DNA of 64,000 nucleotides from Halothiobacillus neapolitanus c2 (lineage in GTDB: Bacteria; Pseudomonadota; Gammaproteobacteria; Halothiobacillales; Halothiobacillaceae), in NCBI RefSeq assembly GCF_000024765.1, contig NC_013422.1, positions 1,941,501 through 2,005,500 of the forward strand, read 5' to 3'. The notes under the pieces are model-generated. The model saw nothing but the letters and a program-made list of their open reading frames with translations, did no database searches and had not been told where the DNA came from. Positions within the stretch are counted from its first letter, which is position 1; each line of letters starts with the position of its first letter. Made by a program: the position numbers and the translations under genes. Shown piece by piece: positions 18,958 through 28,291 of this stretch.

Positions 18958-19121
18958 CAGCATATAGCCATCCGCCGGGTTGGACGATACGTGTAAAATC
19001 GGCACAACCCCAGCCGGAACCGCACATGGGGCACAAGGCAACCGATCCATCCCATCGATAGACAGCCGGAACGAATCCATACGAATCATTCGGCAAACAA
19101 AACACAAGGCAACCACGACTT

Positions 19122-19913
19122 ATGAACCCAAATGCATCCGATCTGCTCACCATCGGCAGCCGACAATTCCATTCTCGCCTACTGACCGGCACCGGGAAAT
19201 TCAAAGATTTGGCAGAAACAGAAGCCGCAACACAAGCCGCAGGCGCACAAATCGTTACCGTTGCCATTCGCCGCAGCAATATCGGCCAGAACCCGGACGA
19301 GCCCAATCTGCTGGATGTGCTGCCGCCAGAGCGATACACCATCCTGCCCAACACCGCAGGCTGCTACACCGCAGAAGATGCTGTGCGCACCTGCAAACTG
19401 GCGCGAGAACTGCTGGACGGACATAATCTCGTCAAACTCGAAGTGTTGGGCGATGCCAAAACCCTGTACCCGGATGTCGTCGCGACGCTCAAGGCAGCCG
19501 AATTACTGGTCGCCGATGGCTTTGAAGTGATGGTTTATACCTCGGACGATCCGATCCTATGCAAACGTCTGGAAGAAATCGGCTGTGTTGCCGTCATGCC
19601 TCTGGCCGCCCCCATCGGTTCGGGCCTCGGCATTCAAAACAAATACAACCTGCTCACGATTATTGAAAACGCCAAGGTTCCGATCATCGTCGATGCGGGC
19701 GTAGGCACCGCATCCGACGCGGCCATCGCCATGGAACTGGGTTGCGATGGCGTGTTGATGAATACCGCCATTGCCGCCGCACAAAACCCCGTATTGATGG
19801 CCTCGGCCATGAAAAAAGCCATTGAAGCCGGACGCGAAGCCTTCCTGGCCGGAAGGATGCCACGCAGGCGTTATGCCAGCGCTTCTTCCCCAGTCGATGG
19901 CCTGTTTCTCTGA
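19122..19913 (+). CDS. thiG: thiazole synthase
   Basis: ThiG builds the thiazole phosphate moiety of thiamine from DXP, dehydroglycine and ThiS-thiocarboxylate. The 263-residue TIM barrel has the Schiff-base Lys105 in LVKLEVLGD, the N-terminal [12 protein letters not shown] and the phosphate-binding [13 protein letters not shown]. No thiS is adjacent; the sulfur carrier must lie elsewhere or be very short. The gene is 7 bp before trmB and probably in one transcript with it and the YrhK-like gene. Confidence 0.97.
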   Translation: MNPNASDLLTIGSRQFHSRLLTGTGKFKDLAETEAATQAAGAQIVTVAIRRSNIGQNPDEPNLLDVLPPERYTILPNTAGCYTAEDAVRTCKLARELLDGHNLVKLEVLGDAKTLYPDVVATLKAAELLVADGFEVMVYTSDDPILCKRLEEIGCVAVMPLAAPIGSGLGIQNKYNLLTIIENAKVPIIVDAGVGTASDAAIAMELGCDGVLMNTAIAAAQNPVLMASAMKKAIEAGREAFLAGRMPRRRYASASSPVDGLFL

Positions 19914-19920
19914 TCGCATC

Positions 19921-20661
19921 ATGACCACAGACAATTCCTCCACACTCTCCCCGTCGACAGAAACGCCAACTCACCGTCCCATCCGCTCATTTATTCGGCG
20001 CGAGGGACGGCTGACCGCAGCCCAAATCCGCGCCATAAACGAACTGTTGCCAGCGATCGAACTCAAGGCGGACGGTGCGGTGCTTGACATGAACGTGCTA
20101 TTCGGACGCACCGCACCGGTCACCCTGGAAATCGGATTCGGCAATGGCGAAAGCCTGCTCGAGATGGCCGCAGCTGCGCCCAATGAAGACTTCATCGGCA
20201 TCGAAGTGCACCGACCCGGAGTCGGGCACTTGGCGCTGGGCATCGAACGATTGGGGTTGACGAACATTCGGATCGTGGCGGAAGACGCCGTACCTTTCAT
20301 CAGGGATCGCATCGCGGACGCCAGCCTCGACCGACTGTTGCTCTATTTCCCGGACCCTTGGCACAAGGCCCGACACCACAAACGCCGTATCGTACAGACC
20401 GAGTTTGCGAACCTGGTCGGCCAAAAGCTCAAAAAGGGCGGGTTATGGCACTTGGCAACCGACTGGGCGCCCTACGCCGAACACATGCGTACCGTACTCG
20501 ATGCACACCCTGATTTTTCATCGGAGCATGTCGGAATCGGAGAGGCAGCCCGTCCCAGCTGGCGCCCGGAAACCAAGTTCGAACGAAGAGGAATCCGTTT
20601 GCAGCATGCTGTTTTCGACCTACTTTATCGTCGAACAAATATGCCCGAGCCCACCGCATGA
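19921..20661 (+). CDS. trmB: tRNA (guanine-N7)-methyltransferase
   Basis: TrmB makes m7G46 in tRNA using SAM. The 246-residue protein shows the SAM motif LEIGFGNGESL and the family signature FPDPWHKARHHKRR, with the C-terminal TKFERRG. The start at 19921 was chosen as the first ATG after the thiG stop; upstream in-frame codons overlap thiG. It overlaps the next small membrane-protein gene by 4 bp. Confidence 0.96.
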   Translation: MTTDNSSTLSPSTETPTHRPIRSFIRREGRLTAAQIRAINELLPAIELKADGAVLDMNVLFGRTAPVTLEIGFGNGESLLEMAAAAPNEDFIGIEVHRPGVGHLALGIERLGLTNIRIVAEDAVPFIRDRIADASLDRLLLYFPDPWHKARHHKRRIVQTEFANLVGQKLKKGGLWHLATDWAPYAEHMRTVLDAHPDFSSEHVGIGEAARPSWRPETKFERRGIRLQHAVFDLLYRRTNMPEPTA

Positions 20662-20930
20662 GGGCGGCTCCAGATTCATCAGAAAGGGACATTGACATCA
20701 CCCTGGGAAAGGACGAGCTCGTTATCAGTCATCGGTACGAAACCGCGATCCTGTTCAACGATTTTCTCATTGCGCTTTGGTTTATTCTGGGTAGTGCTTT
20801 TTTTCTGATACCCGGTCTGGTGACAGCGGGCGCGTGGGTTTTTTTGATTGCCTCAATTCAATTTCTGATTCGCCCGACGATCGGCCTTATTCGGAATATC
20901 CACCTTAAACGATTCCGTTCGGCGTCATGA
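20658..20930 (+). CDS. YrhK-like small membrane protein
   Basis: A 90-residue protein coupled to trmB by a 4-bp ATGA overlap. Two closely spaced membrane helices (about 32-51 and 55-74) follow a short soluble N-terminus with a conserved RYE. The layout (RYE near the start, then two helices, then a short basic tail) fits the YrhK domain family, whose function is unknown. Confidence 0.7.
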   Translation: MRAAPDSSERDIDITLGKDELVISHRYETAILFNDFLIALWFILGSAFFLIPGLVTAGAWVFLIASIQFLIRPTIGLIRNIHLKRFRSAS

Positions 20931-21101
20931 CTTATTAGCCGAAATTTGGGCGAATGGGTAACGCGCAATCCATTTCACAAAGATCAACCCTAAGGTCATC
21001 AGTCACGGAGAGCTGAACCTGCTCAAGAAGTAGGTTAAGAAGGAGATCTGGAAGAAAAACAGGATCGATCCACGCCATCGTTCCTGACTTGCCTTGATCA
21101 T

Positions 21102-21815
21102 TCATGCGGGCCAAGGTGCGGGCTCACCTTCTTTGCCCAAAGTCACCAACCATGCTGCATGGGCAGCGCGCTCTTCCTCGTTGGCGGTAATCACGCGCAA
21201 CGGCGGCCGATCGGCGGGCAAACGAATAATCGACGCAGCCTGTTTGTGCTCATCACCCTGCCCGTGCTCGCTGTCAAAACCCAGCGTTTTTTGCCCGCCG
21301 GTCAGCGCCAGATACACATCAGCCAGGATTTCAGAATCCAGCAGCGCGCCATGCAGGGTGCGCGCACTGTTATCAATGCTGTATCGGCGGCACAAGGCAT
21401 CCAAGCTATTACGTTGGCCGGGATGTTTTTTGCGCGCAATGGCCAGCGAATCGGTCACGGAACCGGCAACATCAGCCAACCGACCGCCATTGGCGAGCCG
21501 GGCAAGCTCCGCATCGAGAAACCCCACGTCAAACTCGGCATTGTGAATGATCAGCTCAGCACCCGCGATAAACGCCAGAAACTCATCCACCACATCGGCG
21601 AATTTCGGCTTATCCGCCAAAAACGCATCGCTCAAACCGTGCACATTGAACGCGCCCTCATCCACCAGCCGCTCGGGGTTGAGGTAACAATGAAATGTCT
21701 TACCCGTCACACGTCGCTCGATCATCTCCACCGCACCAATCTCCACCAACCGATGCCCATCGGCAGCGGGCATCCCCGTGGTTTCGGTATCCAATACGAT
21801 TTGGCGTTCTGTCAT
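21102..21815 (-). CDS. dnaQ: DNA polymerase III epsilon subunit (proofreading exonuclease)
   Basis: The 3'-5' exonuclease of the replicative polymerase. The 237-residue protein has ExoI LDTETTGM (Asp9, Glu11), ExoII NAEFDVGFLDAEL and ExoIII HGALLDSEILADVY. The C-terminal tail, which tethers it to the alpha subunit, is present. It is downstream of rnhA on the same strand, the usual proteobacterial neighbourhood, but here separated by 350 bp. Confidence 0.96.
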   Translation of the reverse strand: MTERQIVLDTETTGMPAADGHRLVEIGAVEMIERRVTGKTFHCYLNPERLVDEGAFNVHGLSDAFLADKPKFADVVDEFLAFIAGAELIIHNAEFDVGFLDAELARLANGGRLADVAGSVTDSLAIARKKHPGQRNSLDALCRRYSIDNSARTLHGALLDSEILADVYLALTGGQKTLGFDSEHGQGDEHKQAASIIRLPADRPPLRVITANEEERAAHAAWLVTLGKEGEPAPWPA

Positions 21816-22166
21816 GGTTTTTTCCTGTCAGTGGGCGAGGTGAAATATCGGACAAGTTTACTGTAATAGGGGGGGACCTCGAGAATTTCTTGAGTCATCA
21901 AAAAACGCTTAAAAACGATGGCATACCACCAACTATCGATTCTGTCTTCGAGCCTTTCGGCCACCCGCGATCAAAACCCACCAAGGCAGTTGCGGCTCTC
22001 ATATCCATCACCCAAACAATTAAAATTACTTGAGTTCGGTGCAGTTTGCCCATTGTGAACGGCCTCTAAACAACTCAAAGTTGGGCTTTTGAGGTTCCCA
22101 AGATTAGACTCGGATAATCCACAAGTCCGCGCCGTTTTGTTTGACAATTCCCTCGCGCCCAAGAAT
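21816..22166. other. intergenic region between rnhA and dnaQ with no recognised gene
   Basis: About 350 bp with frames on both strands but no recognised family, no tRNA-like cloverleaf and no strong terminator. E. coli has tRNA-Asp (aspV) close to dnaQ; I looked and did not find a tRNA here. The dnaQ promoter should lie near its start at 21815. Confidence 0.4.
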
Positions 22167-22658
22167 TTAACCCTTCGGTGTGCCTTGGTTGGCGAGTTGG
22201 TCGGCGCGTTCGTTTTCTGGGTGTCCGGCGTGGCCTTTGATCCAGTGCCAATGCATGTCGTGCCGTTGGGCGGCTTCATCGAGTCGTGCCCAGAGGTCGG
22301 CATTTTTCACGGGCTGGCCGTCTGCGCGACGCCAATTCTTTTTGCGCCAGTTGGGCAGCCATTCGAGCATGCCTTGGCGCACGTATTGTGAGTCGGTGGT
22401 TAAGTGGACGGTGCAGGGGCGCTTGAGTGCTTCGAGCGCGCTGATGGCGGCCAGTAATTCCATGCGGTTGTTGGTGGTATGGGCTTCGCCGCCGCACAAT
22501 TCGCGTTCCGTATCACCATAACGCAGCAGGGCGCCCCAGCCGCCCGGGCCGGGGTTGCCTTTGCAGGCACCATCGGTCCAGATATGAACGGTTTGCGTGG
22601 CGGGTTGTGCATCCGCATTTTGCTGATCAGCCGATCCCTTTTTTAGTTCTATTGTCAT
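22167..22658 (-). CDS. rnhA: ribonuclease HI
   Basis: RNase HI degrades RNA in RNA-DNA hybrids. The 163-residue protein has the complete DEDD catalytic set: Asp29 (IWTDGAC), Glu67 (NRMELL), Asp89 (TTDSQYV) and Asp153 (ERADQLAN). A Gln/Ala-rich N-terminal stretch of about 20 residues precedes the core. Its start lies 2 bp after the stop of the methyltransferase gene, so the two are tightly coupled. Confidence 0.97.
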   Translation of the reverse strand: MTIELKKGSADQQNADAQPATQTVHIWTDGACKGNPGPGGWGALLRYGDTERELCGGEAHTTNNRMELLAAISALEALKRPCTVHLTTDSQYVRQGMLEWLPNWRKKNWRRADGQPVKNADLWARLDEAAQRHDMHWHWIKGHAGHPENERADQLANQGTPKG

Positions 22659-22659
22659 G

Positions 22660-23520
22660 CTATTTCTTGGACAGGTGAATGGAACGCCCGTTGGGTTGTC
22701 GTTTATGTGGGCTTATTGATTGGTAGGTGGTTTGATTGGCGACGGTGGCGCGGGTTTTGTTTGGCATCATTCGTGGCAAACGAAACGCGGGGCGAATGGC
22801 GGTTGGGGTGCTCACGCGGCGCACGGCGTCGATCACGTAAAAACCCTGCATGAACCACAGCCATTTGCTGCTTATCGTGCGCAGAGATCGCATTTTGTCG
22901 TAGAACCGGGGGCGTGTTGTCGGGCACAGGCCGCCTAGGTGTTCGACGCTTTGCACGTCGTAACCGAGCAGGCGCAACCAATCGACCACGCGCCAGGCCG
23001 CGCGATGCTGCCCGGCCAGATAGCCCGATTGGGCCATTTTATCTTTGCCCTGCCAGGTTTGCTGCCCGATTTTTTTCAGATTCCACAGGCTGACGGGGTT
23101 CACGCCGACAATCAACACCCGCCCTTCGGGCCGGATGATCCGATCCAGCTCGCGCATGATGTCATGCGGCTCGCGGGTGCTTTCGAGCACATGCAATGCA
23201 ATCACCAGATCCGCCGACTCGGTTTCAATCGGCAGATAATCAAAATCAGCCTGCACAGCCATTAAAGGGGTTTCGGCCAATTCTTCCCGCGTCGCGGCCA
23301 CTTGCGTGCGCGCCCGAATGCGCAGGCGCGGCTCACAGGGCAGCACGGCACCCACCATCACGGCGTGGTAACCGAAGGCGTCATCGGCCAATCGCCCAAG
23401 ACATGCAGCCAGGTCTTCTGCCAGCCGGGCGCCCATCGGGGTGTTGTACCAACGGGAAATCAGTTCGGTGGGGTGACGTGCGTGCACAAGGTCGTCGTTA
23501 CGCATGGCCCGTTCTCTCAA
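22660..23520 (-). CDS. SAM-dependent methyltransferase, YafS-like
   Basis: A 286-residue class I methyltransferase-like protein; the C-terminal half of the fold is the clearest part ([15 protein letters not shown], then [16 protein letters not shown]). The glycine-rich motif I is weak (MVGAVLP). E. coli has yafS next to rnhA and dnaQ, and this is its positional counterpart. The substrate is unknown. The C-terminal about 60 residues are basic and low complexity. The start could be Met1 (23520) or Met6 (23505). Confidence 0.82.
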   Translation of the reverse strand: MRERAMRNDDLVHARHPTELISRWYNTPMGARLAEDLAACLGRLADDAFGYHAVMVGAVLPCEPRLRIRARTQVAATREELAETPLMAVQADFDYLPIETESADLVIALHVLESTREPHDIMRELDRIIRPEGRVLIVGVNPVSLWNLKKIGQQTWQGKDKMAQSGYLAGQHRAAWRVVDWLRLLGYDVQSVEHLGGLCPTTRPRFYDKMRSLRTISSKWLWFMQGFYVIDAVRRVSTPTAIRPAFRLPRMMPNKTRATVANQTTYQSISPHKRQPNGRSIHLSKK

Positions 23521-23587
23521 TAGTGATCACGTTCAACTCAAGTCCTCAATGACCAGCCCCCGGGGGCCAAGGCCGGTCGCAAACCGG

Positions 23588-24793
23588 TTACACCCCATCC
23601 GTGAGAACCTCGCCCGCTGCAAACGTCGGTGCATCATCCATCAGCCGACGACAGGTGAACCACATTACCCCCGCCAGCACGGAAACGAAAGCCATCGACA
23701 AAAAGGCGCCGGTTGCCCCGACATGCGCCCATAAGAAACCCGCCAGCAATAACCCAACCGCTGCGCCGCCGCCGTAACTCAAGCCGGAAAAAATCGCTTG
23801 CCCACGTGCCTGCATCGGGCCGGAAAACTGCTGATGCATCACGGTAATGCCGACCGCATGCGTCAGCCCGAAGCTGGCCGCGTGCAGAAGTTGGGCCAGC
23901 AATAACCAGAACACCGAATCAATCAAGGTGCCGATCATCACCCAGCGCAACGCCATCAGGCCAATCGCCAACAGAAACAACGTGCTCAAAGCAAATCGAC
24001 CCAAAAATCGCGGCAGCACGAAAAACAACACAATCTCCGCCACCACACCCAAAGCCCAGAGCAGGCCGATCACGCCCGCAGAATACCCCTTCGAAGCGAG
24101 ATAAATACTGAAAAAAGCATAGTAAACGCCGTGCGCCACGTTCACTAGAAACTGCATCGACAAGAATCCCAGCATCGGCGGGCGGCGCAGATGCCGCCAG
24201 AACCCCGGCCAGAAATGCGCCGAGGATAAGTTGGGCGTCGGCACCGTTTTCGGTTCGGGCATAGCAAGCAGGAACATCAGCAGCCCGAACAAAAACAGCA
24301 ACATGAATCCACTGATGAGTGTGGTTTTGTAGTTGGGGAGTAGATTAATCATCCACCCAAGACCAACTGAAGCGGCAATAAAACCAATCGAACCCCACGC
24401 CCGGATCGCCGAATAGGCATGGCTGTCGTCGGCCACAATGCGCAGCGTGAGCACATCCAGTTGCGAGAGAATCGGCTGCCAAACCAAGCCGAACAGCAAC
24501 AACACAACCAGCCACCAGACAAAAGGCGCTGAAATCAACGTCAAGCCGATGACCGCAGCGAATAACAGCAAGGATAAAAACGCCGTGCTGCGCAAGGCTG
24601 GCATCAGGCGATTACTGTGATCGACCCACCAACCTAATAAAAGCGGCCCGAATATCTTGGCGAACATAACCGCCGCCAGCAGCGCCCCGACTTGTTGCGC
24701 GTTAAAACCCTGCGCTTGCAGGTACGGGCTGAAGAACGGCAGAAAAACCCCGAAGCTGAGGAAATAGACGAACAGAACGGTGCGCATCATCAA
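23588..24793 (-). CDS. MFS transporter, HcaT-like
   Basis: A 401-residue protein with 12 predicted membrane segments. Its N-terminus (FVYFLSFGVFLPFFSPYLQAQGFNAQQVGALLA) and the loop RAWGSIGFIAASVGLGWM resemble the MFS_1-like/3-phenylpropionate permease (HcaT) group often found in proteobacteria. The real substrate is unknown; gene context (aroC, yafS-rnhA) does not help. It is followed by the methyltransferase gene after 67 bp. Confidence 0.8.
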   Translation of the reverse strand: MMMRTVLFVYFLSFGVFLPFFSPYLQAQGFNAQQVGALLAAVMFAKIFGPLLLGWWVDHSNRLMPALRSTAFLSLLLFAAVIGLTLISAPFVWWLVVLLLFGLVWQPILSQLDVLTLRIVADDSHAYSAIRAWGSIGFIAASVGLGWMINLLPNYKTTLISGFMLLFLFGLLMFLLAMPEPKTVPTPNLSSAHFWPGFWRHLRRPPMLGFLSMQFLVNVAHGVYYAFFSIYLASKGYSAGVIGLLWALGVVAEIVLFFVLPRFLGRFALSTLFLLAIGLMALRWVMIGTLIDSVFWLLLAQLLHAASFGLTHAVGITVMHQQFSGPMQARGQAIFSGLSYGGGAAVGLLLAGFLWAHVGATGAFLSMAFVSVLAGVMWFTCRRLMDDAPTFAAGEVLTDGV

Positions 24794-24842
24794 AAAATCA
24801 GCACCTCAGCAAAATTTATCCTTCAATACAGAACAACAAGAC

Positions 24843-25463
24843 TCACATATGTTCGAAAAAAGAGCGAAACACGTCGCCACTCAACGGGGAAAGTACCCAA
24901 AAGAAGCCTGCTACGTTGACGATCACCGTCAACCAGAAAACCGTCTGAAAAGGCTGCTTTTTTGTTTTATGCCGAAAGATATTCTGTGCAATCAAGGCGC
25001 CCGGCCAGCCACCAAAAAGCGAGAAAAGATGAAGTGTATTCTCCTGAGTACGCCAGCGATTGTGCTGAGCCGCCGACTTATCCAAGCCATAAGCCAAAAT
25101 CGTAATCAGGCTGAGCACGACGTAAAAACCAAACAGTACCAACGGCACTCTGTCCATTAAAGACAGCACACCCAACACAATCAGGAACAACAATGAGAGC
25201 AGAATACCTGCACCGATAGCAGTCTGTTTTCTCTCGGAAGGAGGTGCCTCTCCGGCGAATACTATGTCGCTAGCCCGCTTACGATTCTGGGCATCATGTT
25301 CAACGGTATAGGTGACAATCTCACCGTCTACCGGCCTTCTCTGACGATTTGTGAATGAGCGAATATGCACGAACACATCCGCACCACCATCCAATGGATG
25401 AATAAAGCCAAAACCTTTCGCATCCTGCCAACGAACAATTTTACCTTTGGCTCGCATATCCAT
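24843..25463 (-). CDS. cold-shock domain / DUF1294 membrane fusion protein
   Basis: A 206-residue protein. Residues about 4-65 are a cold-shock (OB-fold) domain with KGFGFIHPLDGGADVFVHIRSF, containing the RNP1- and RNP2-like motifs. It is then linked to three to four membrane helices of the DUF1294 type (YGLDKSAAQHNRWRTQENTLH, then LFGGWPGALIAQ and RHKTKKQPF). This fusion is widespread in proteobacteria, but its role is unknown. It may bring single-stranded nucleic acid binding to the inner membrane. Confidence 0.9.
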   Translation of the reverse strand: MDMRAKGKIVRWQDAKGFGFIHPLDGGADVFVHIRSFTNRQRRPVDGEIVTYTVEHDAQNRKRASDIVFAGEAPPSERKQTAIGAGILLSLLFLIVLGVLSLMDRVPLVLFGFYVVLSLITILAYGLDKSAAQHNRWRTQENTLHLFSLFGGWPGALIAQNIFRHKTKKQPFQTVFWLTVIVNVAGFFWVLSPLSGDVFRSFFEHM

Positions 25464-25483
25464 TTCCCCTGCGGTCGATGGCC

Positions 25484-26581
25484 TTATTTCTTGGCCGGAA
25501 TCACCGGCGAGCCGCTATTCACACCGCCGCATTGGCCGCGATGGCGCAGGGCGTGATCGAGCAGGGTAAGTGCCATCATGGCTTCGGCGATTGGTGTAGC
25601 GCGAATGCCGACGCAGGGATCGTGGCGACCTGTGGTAATCACTTCTGCCGCCGCGCCGGTTACGTCCACGCTTTGGCCGGGCAAGCGGATGCTGGAGGTG
25701 GGCTTGAGCGCGATATGGGCCACGATGTCCTGCCCACTGGAAATGCCACCGAGAATGCCGCCTGCGTGGTTACTCAAAAACCCATCGGGGGTGATTTCAT
25801 CACGGAACTCGGTTCCCCGCGCGGCCACGCAATCAAAGCCCGAACCGATTTCCACGCCCTTGACCGCATTGATGCTCATCAAGGCATGGGCCAGTTCGGC
25901 ATCGAGCCGATCGAACACCGGCTCACCCCAACCCGGCGGGCAGCCTGTGGCCATCACAGTAACTTTGGCGCCAACCGAATCGCCGCTTTTGCGCAGATCA
26001 TCCATGAATGCTTCCAGCGCAGGCACTTGCGCCGCATCGGGCCAGAAAAACGGGTTGGTTTCGATGACAGCCGCATCAAAACCCTCGGCTTTGATCGGGC
26101 CGATCTGCGACAGATACCCCTGAATGTGTACACCGAACGATTCACGCAGCACTTTGCGGGCAATGGCGCCAGCGGCCACGCGCATGGCGGTTTCCCGCGC
26201 CGATGAGCGCCCGCCACCGCGATAGTCACGGATGCCGTATTTTTGCAGGTAGGTGTAATCGGCGTGGCCGGGGCGGAACTGATCGGCGATCTTGCCGTAA
26301 TCTTTCGAGCGTTGGTCGGTATTTTCGATAACCAAGCCAATCGGTGTGCCAGTGGTTTTGCCTTCGAACACGCCCGATAGAATCTTGACCTCATCCGCTT
26401 CGCGCCGTTGCGTGGTGTGGCGCGAGGTGCCCGGTTTGCGCCGATCAAGGTCGATCTGCAAATCCGCCTCGCTGATCTCGATGCCCGGCGGGCAACCATC
26501 CACAATCGCGCCCAGCGCAAGGCCATGCGATTCGCCGAAGGTAGTTACCGTGAACAGTTTTCCAAACGTATTGCCGGACAT
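25484..26581 (-). CDS. aroC: chorismate synthase
   Basis: AroC converts EPSP to chorismate, the last shikimate step, with reduced FMN. The 365-residue protein has GESHG near the N-terminus, the RPGHADYTY motif, the [10 protein letters not shown] motif and the C-terminal [10 protein letters not shown]. It is divergent from the acyl-CoA ligase with 120 bp between the starts. Confidence 0.97.
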   Translation of the reverse strand: MSGNTFGKLFTVTTFGESHGLALGAIVDGCPPGIEISEADLQIDLDRRKPGTSRHTTQRREADEVKILSGVFEGKTTGTPIGLVIENTDQRSKDYGKIADQFRPGHADYTYLQKYGIRDYRGGGRSSARETAMRVAAGAIARKVLRESFGVHIQGYLSQIGPIKAEGFDAAVIETNPFFWPDAAQVPALEAFMDDLRKSGDSVGAKVTVMATGCPPGWGEPVFDRLDAELAHALMSINAVKGVEIGSGFDCVAARGTEFRDEITPDGFLSNHAGGILGGISSGQDIVAHIALKPTSSIRLPGQSVDVTGAAAEVITTGRHDPCVGIRATPIAEAMMALTLLDHALRHRGQCGGVNSGSPVIPAKK

Positions 26582-26701
26582 AATGTGTCATCTCTTTTTT
26601 GGGGCGCGAATCAAACCGATGCGGCAGCGCGCGCCTTGTTAAAATAAAAGTAGACCTATTATACGCACCCAAATACCCATTCGACCGAGAACACACCCAC
26701 C

Positions 26702-28291
26702 ATGCCGCCCGACCTGATTGCCCACCTGCTGCACCACGCTGAACATCGACCGCAGCGCATGGCATTGCGGGAAGGTAACCGTGAACTCAATTACGCTGAA
26801 CTCGCCTATCGCGTGCTGGCCATGGCAGCGGCTTTGCGCCAAATGGGTATCAAACCACAGGCGCGGCTTATCGTGTGGGCGAACAAGCGGCTGGAAACCG
26901 TGGTGGCATTGTTGGCGGCACTGGCTGCGGATATCGTCTTCGTGCCGCTTCACCCTGCCCTGCGCGCACCGCAAGTGCGAGACATCTTTAATCGCGCACA
27001 GGCTCATGGGCTGTTGGTGGATGCGCCGCATGCAGTGGCCTTGGGCTTTTCTGAACCCTTCACCGGCGAACTGAGGTTTTCGCCACATCCTGATCAACTC
27101 CCGCAGGAATTACCCGAAACAGAAGTAAGCACCCATCCGCCCGCCCTGTCGAATGGCGATCCACACCGCCTCGCGGCCTTGCTGTACACCTCCGGCAGCA
27201 CAGGTTTGCCCAAAGGCGTGATGGTCACCCGCGCCAATCTGAATGGTGGCGCGAACGCGGTTAGCCGGTATCTCGATTTGAACGCGCACGATGAGTTACT
27301 CGCTATCTTGCCGCTTTCATTCGATTACGGCCTCTCGCAAATCACCACCGCGCTGACGGTCGGTGCGGGCATCACGCTGCAAGATTACCTGCTGCCGAAC
27401 GATCTGAAAAAGCCCTTGCTCGATGGCGGCATCACCGTTATGGCGGGCACGCCGGGCCTGCTGATTCCACTGGCACGTCAAGCCTGGCTTAGCGAGGCAC
27501 CAAACCTGCGCTTAATAACAAATTCTGGCGGAAAATTACCCGTGGCGAGCGTTCACGCCTTGCGCAGCACCCGCCCACAGACAAAGATTTTTCTGATGTA
27601 TGGCCTAACGGAAGCCTTTCGCGCCAGCTTCCTGCCGCCTCAAGAAGTGGACGATCACCCCGATTCCATCGGTCGGGCATTTGAAGGCAGTCATCTGGAA
27701 CTGGTGGATGCAACCGGGCGCTTGCTCCCGGCGCAGGCGGCGGGCGAAGGCGAACTGTTGCAAGGCGGGCCGCTCGTGACCGCCGGTTACTTCAACGATC
27801 CAGAGGCCACGGCCCAGCGCTTCCGTGCGCCACCAGCGGGCTGGCCCCATCCTGAAGATGATCGGGTTGTCTATTCGGGTGATCGGATGCGGCGCGATGC
27901 ACAAGGCCGTTTGTATTTTCTGGGCCGCATGGACGAGCAGATCAAATCGCAGGGCATGCGCGTCAGCCCCGAAGAAATCGAAGGTGTCGCTTTGCAATTC
28001 GACGGCGTAACCGAAGCGCTGGCATTCGGCTATCAAACCGATGGCGAGGAAACCCGAATCGGGCTTGTTGTCGCACCCGAAACCATTGCCACCAATGCAC
28101 TTCAAACATGGCTCCAAGCGCGGCTCGCGCCCTTCCAGATGCCCGCCGCCACGGTGGCCGTCGATGCCCTGCCCCGCTCGAACAACGGAAAACTAGATCG
28201 ACAGGCAAGTCGCGCGCTGTTTCTTGATCGACGCGCGGCATCTTCAACAAAACGGGCCTCAAGTCCAAATTCGGGCACACTGGCGCCATGA
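26702..28291 (+). CDS. acyl-CoA ligase (AMP-forming), exosortase-A-associated family
   Basis: A 529-residue ANL-family adenylating enzyme. Visible motifs are the P-loop YTSGSTGLPKGV, YGLTEAF, the YSGDRMRRDAQGRLYFLGRMDEQIKS block and the C-terminal catalytic Lys in SNNGKLD. The N-terminal part matches the ligase that, with a PLP decarboxylase, occurs beside exosortase A gene clusters. No exosortase or PEP-CTERM gene is seen here. It overlaps the decarboxylase by 4 bp. The two enzymes likely act in sequence, activating and then processing an amino-acid-like carboxylate; the substrate is unknown. Confidence 0.82.
   Translation: MPPDLIAHLLHHAEHRPQRMALREGNRELNYAELAYRVLAMAAALRQMGIKPQARLIVWANKRLETVVALLAALAADIVFVPLHPALRAPQVRDIFNRAQAHGLLVDAPHAVALGFSEPFTGELRFSPHPDQLPQELPETEVSTHPPALSNGDPHRLAALLYTSGSTGLPKGVMVTRANLNGGANAVSRYLDLNAHDELLAILPLSFDYGLSQITTALTVGAGITLQDYLLPNDLKKPLLDGGITVMAGTPGLLIPLARQAWLSEAPNLRLITNSGGKLPVASVHALRSTRPQTKIFLMYGLTEAFRASFLPPQEVDDHPDSIGRAFEGSHLELVDATGRLLPAQAAGEGELLQGGPLVTAGYFNDPEATAQRFRAPPAGWPHPEDDRVVYSGDRMRRDAQGRLYFLGRMDEQIKSQGMRVSPEEIEGVALQFDGVTEALAFGYQTDGEETRIGLVVAPETIATNALQTWLQARLAPFQMPAATVAVDALPRSNNGKLDRQASRALFLDRRAASSTKRASSPNSGTLAP

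Noticed and set aside
19122-19913. TPP riboswitch for thiG
   Set aside because: The 164-bp gap after ygfZ has no THI-element consensus.
21816-22166. tRNA near dnaQ, by analogy to E. coli aspV
   Set aside because: No T-loop or acceptor-stem pairing was found on either strand.
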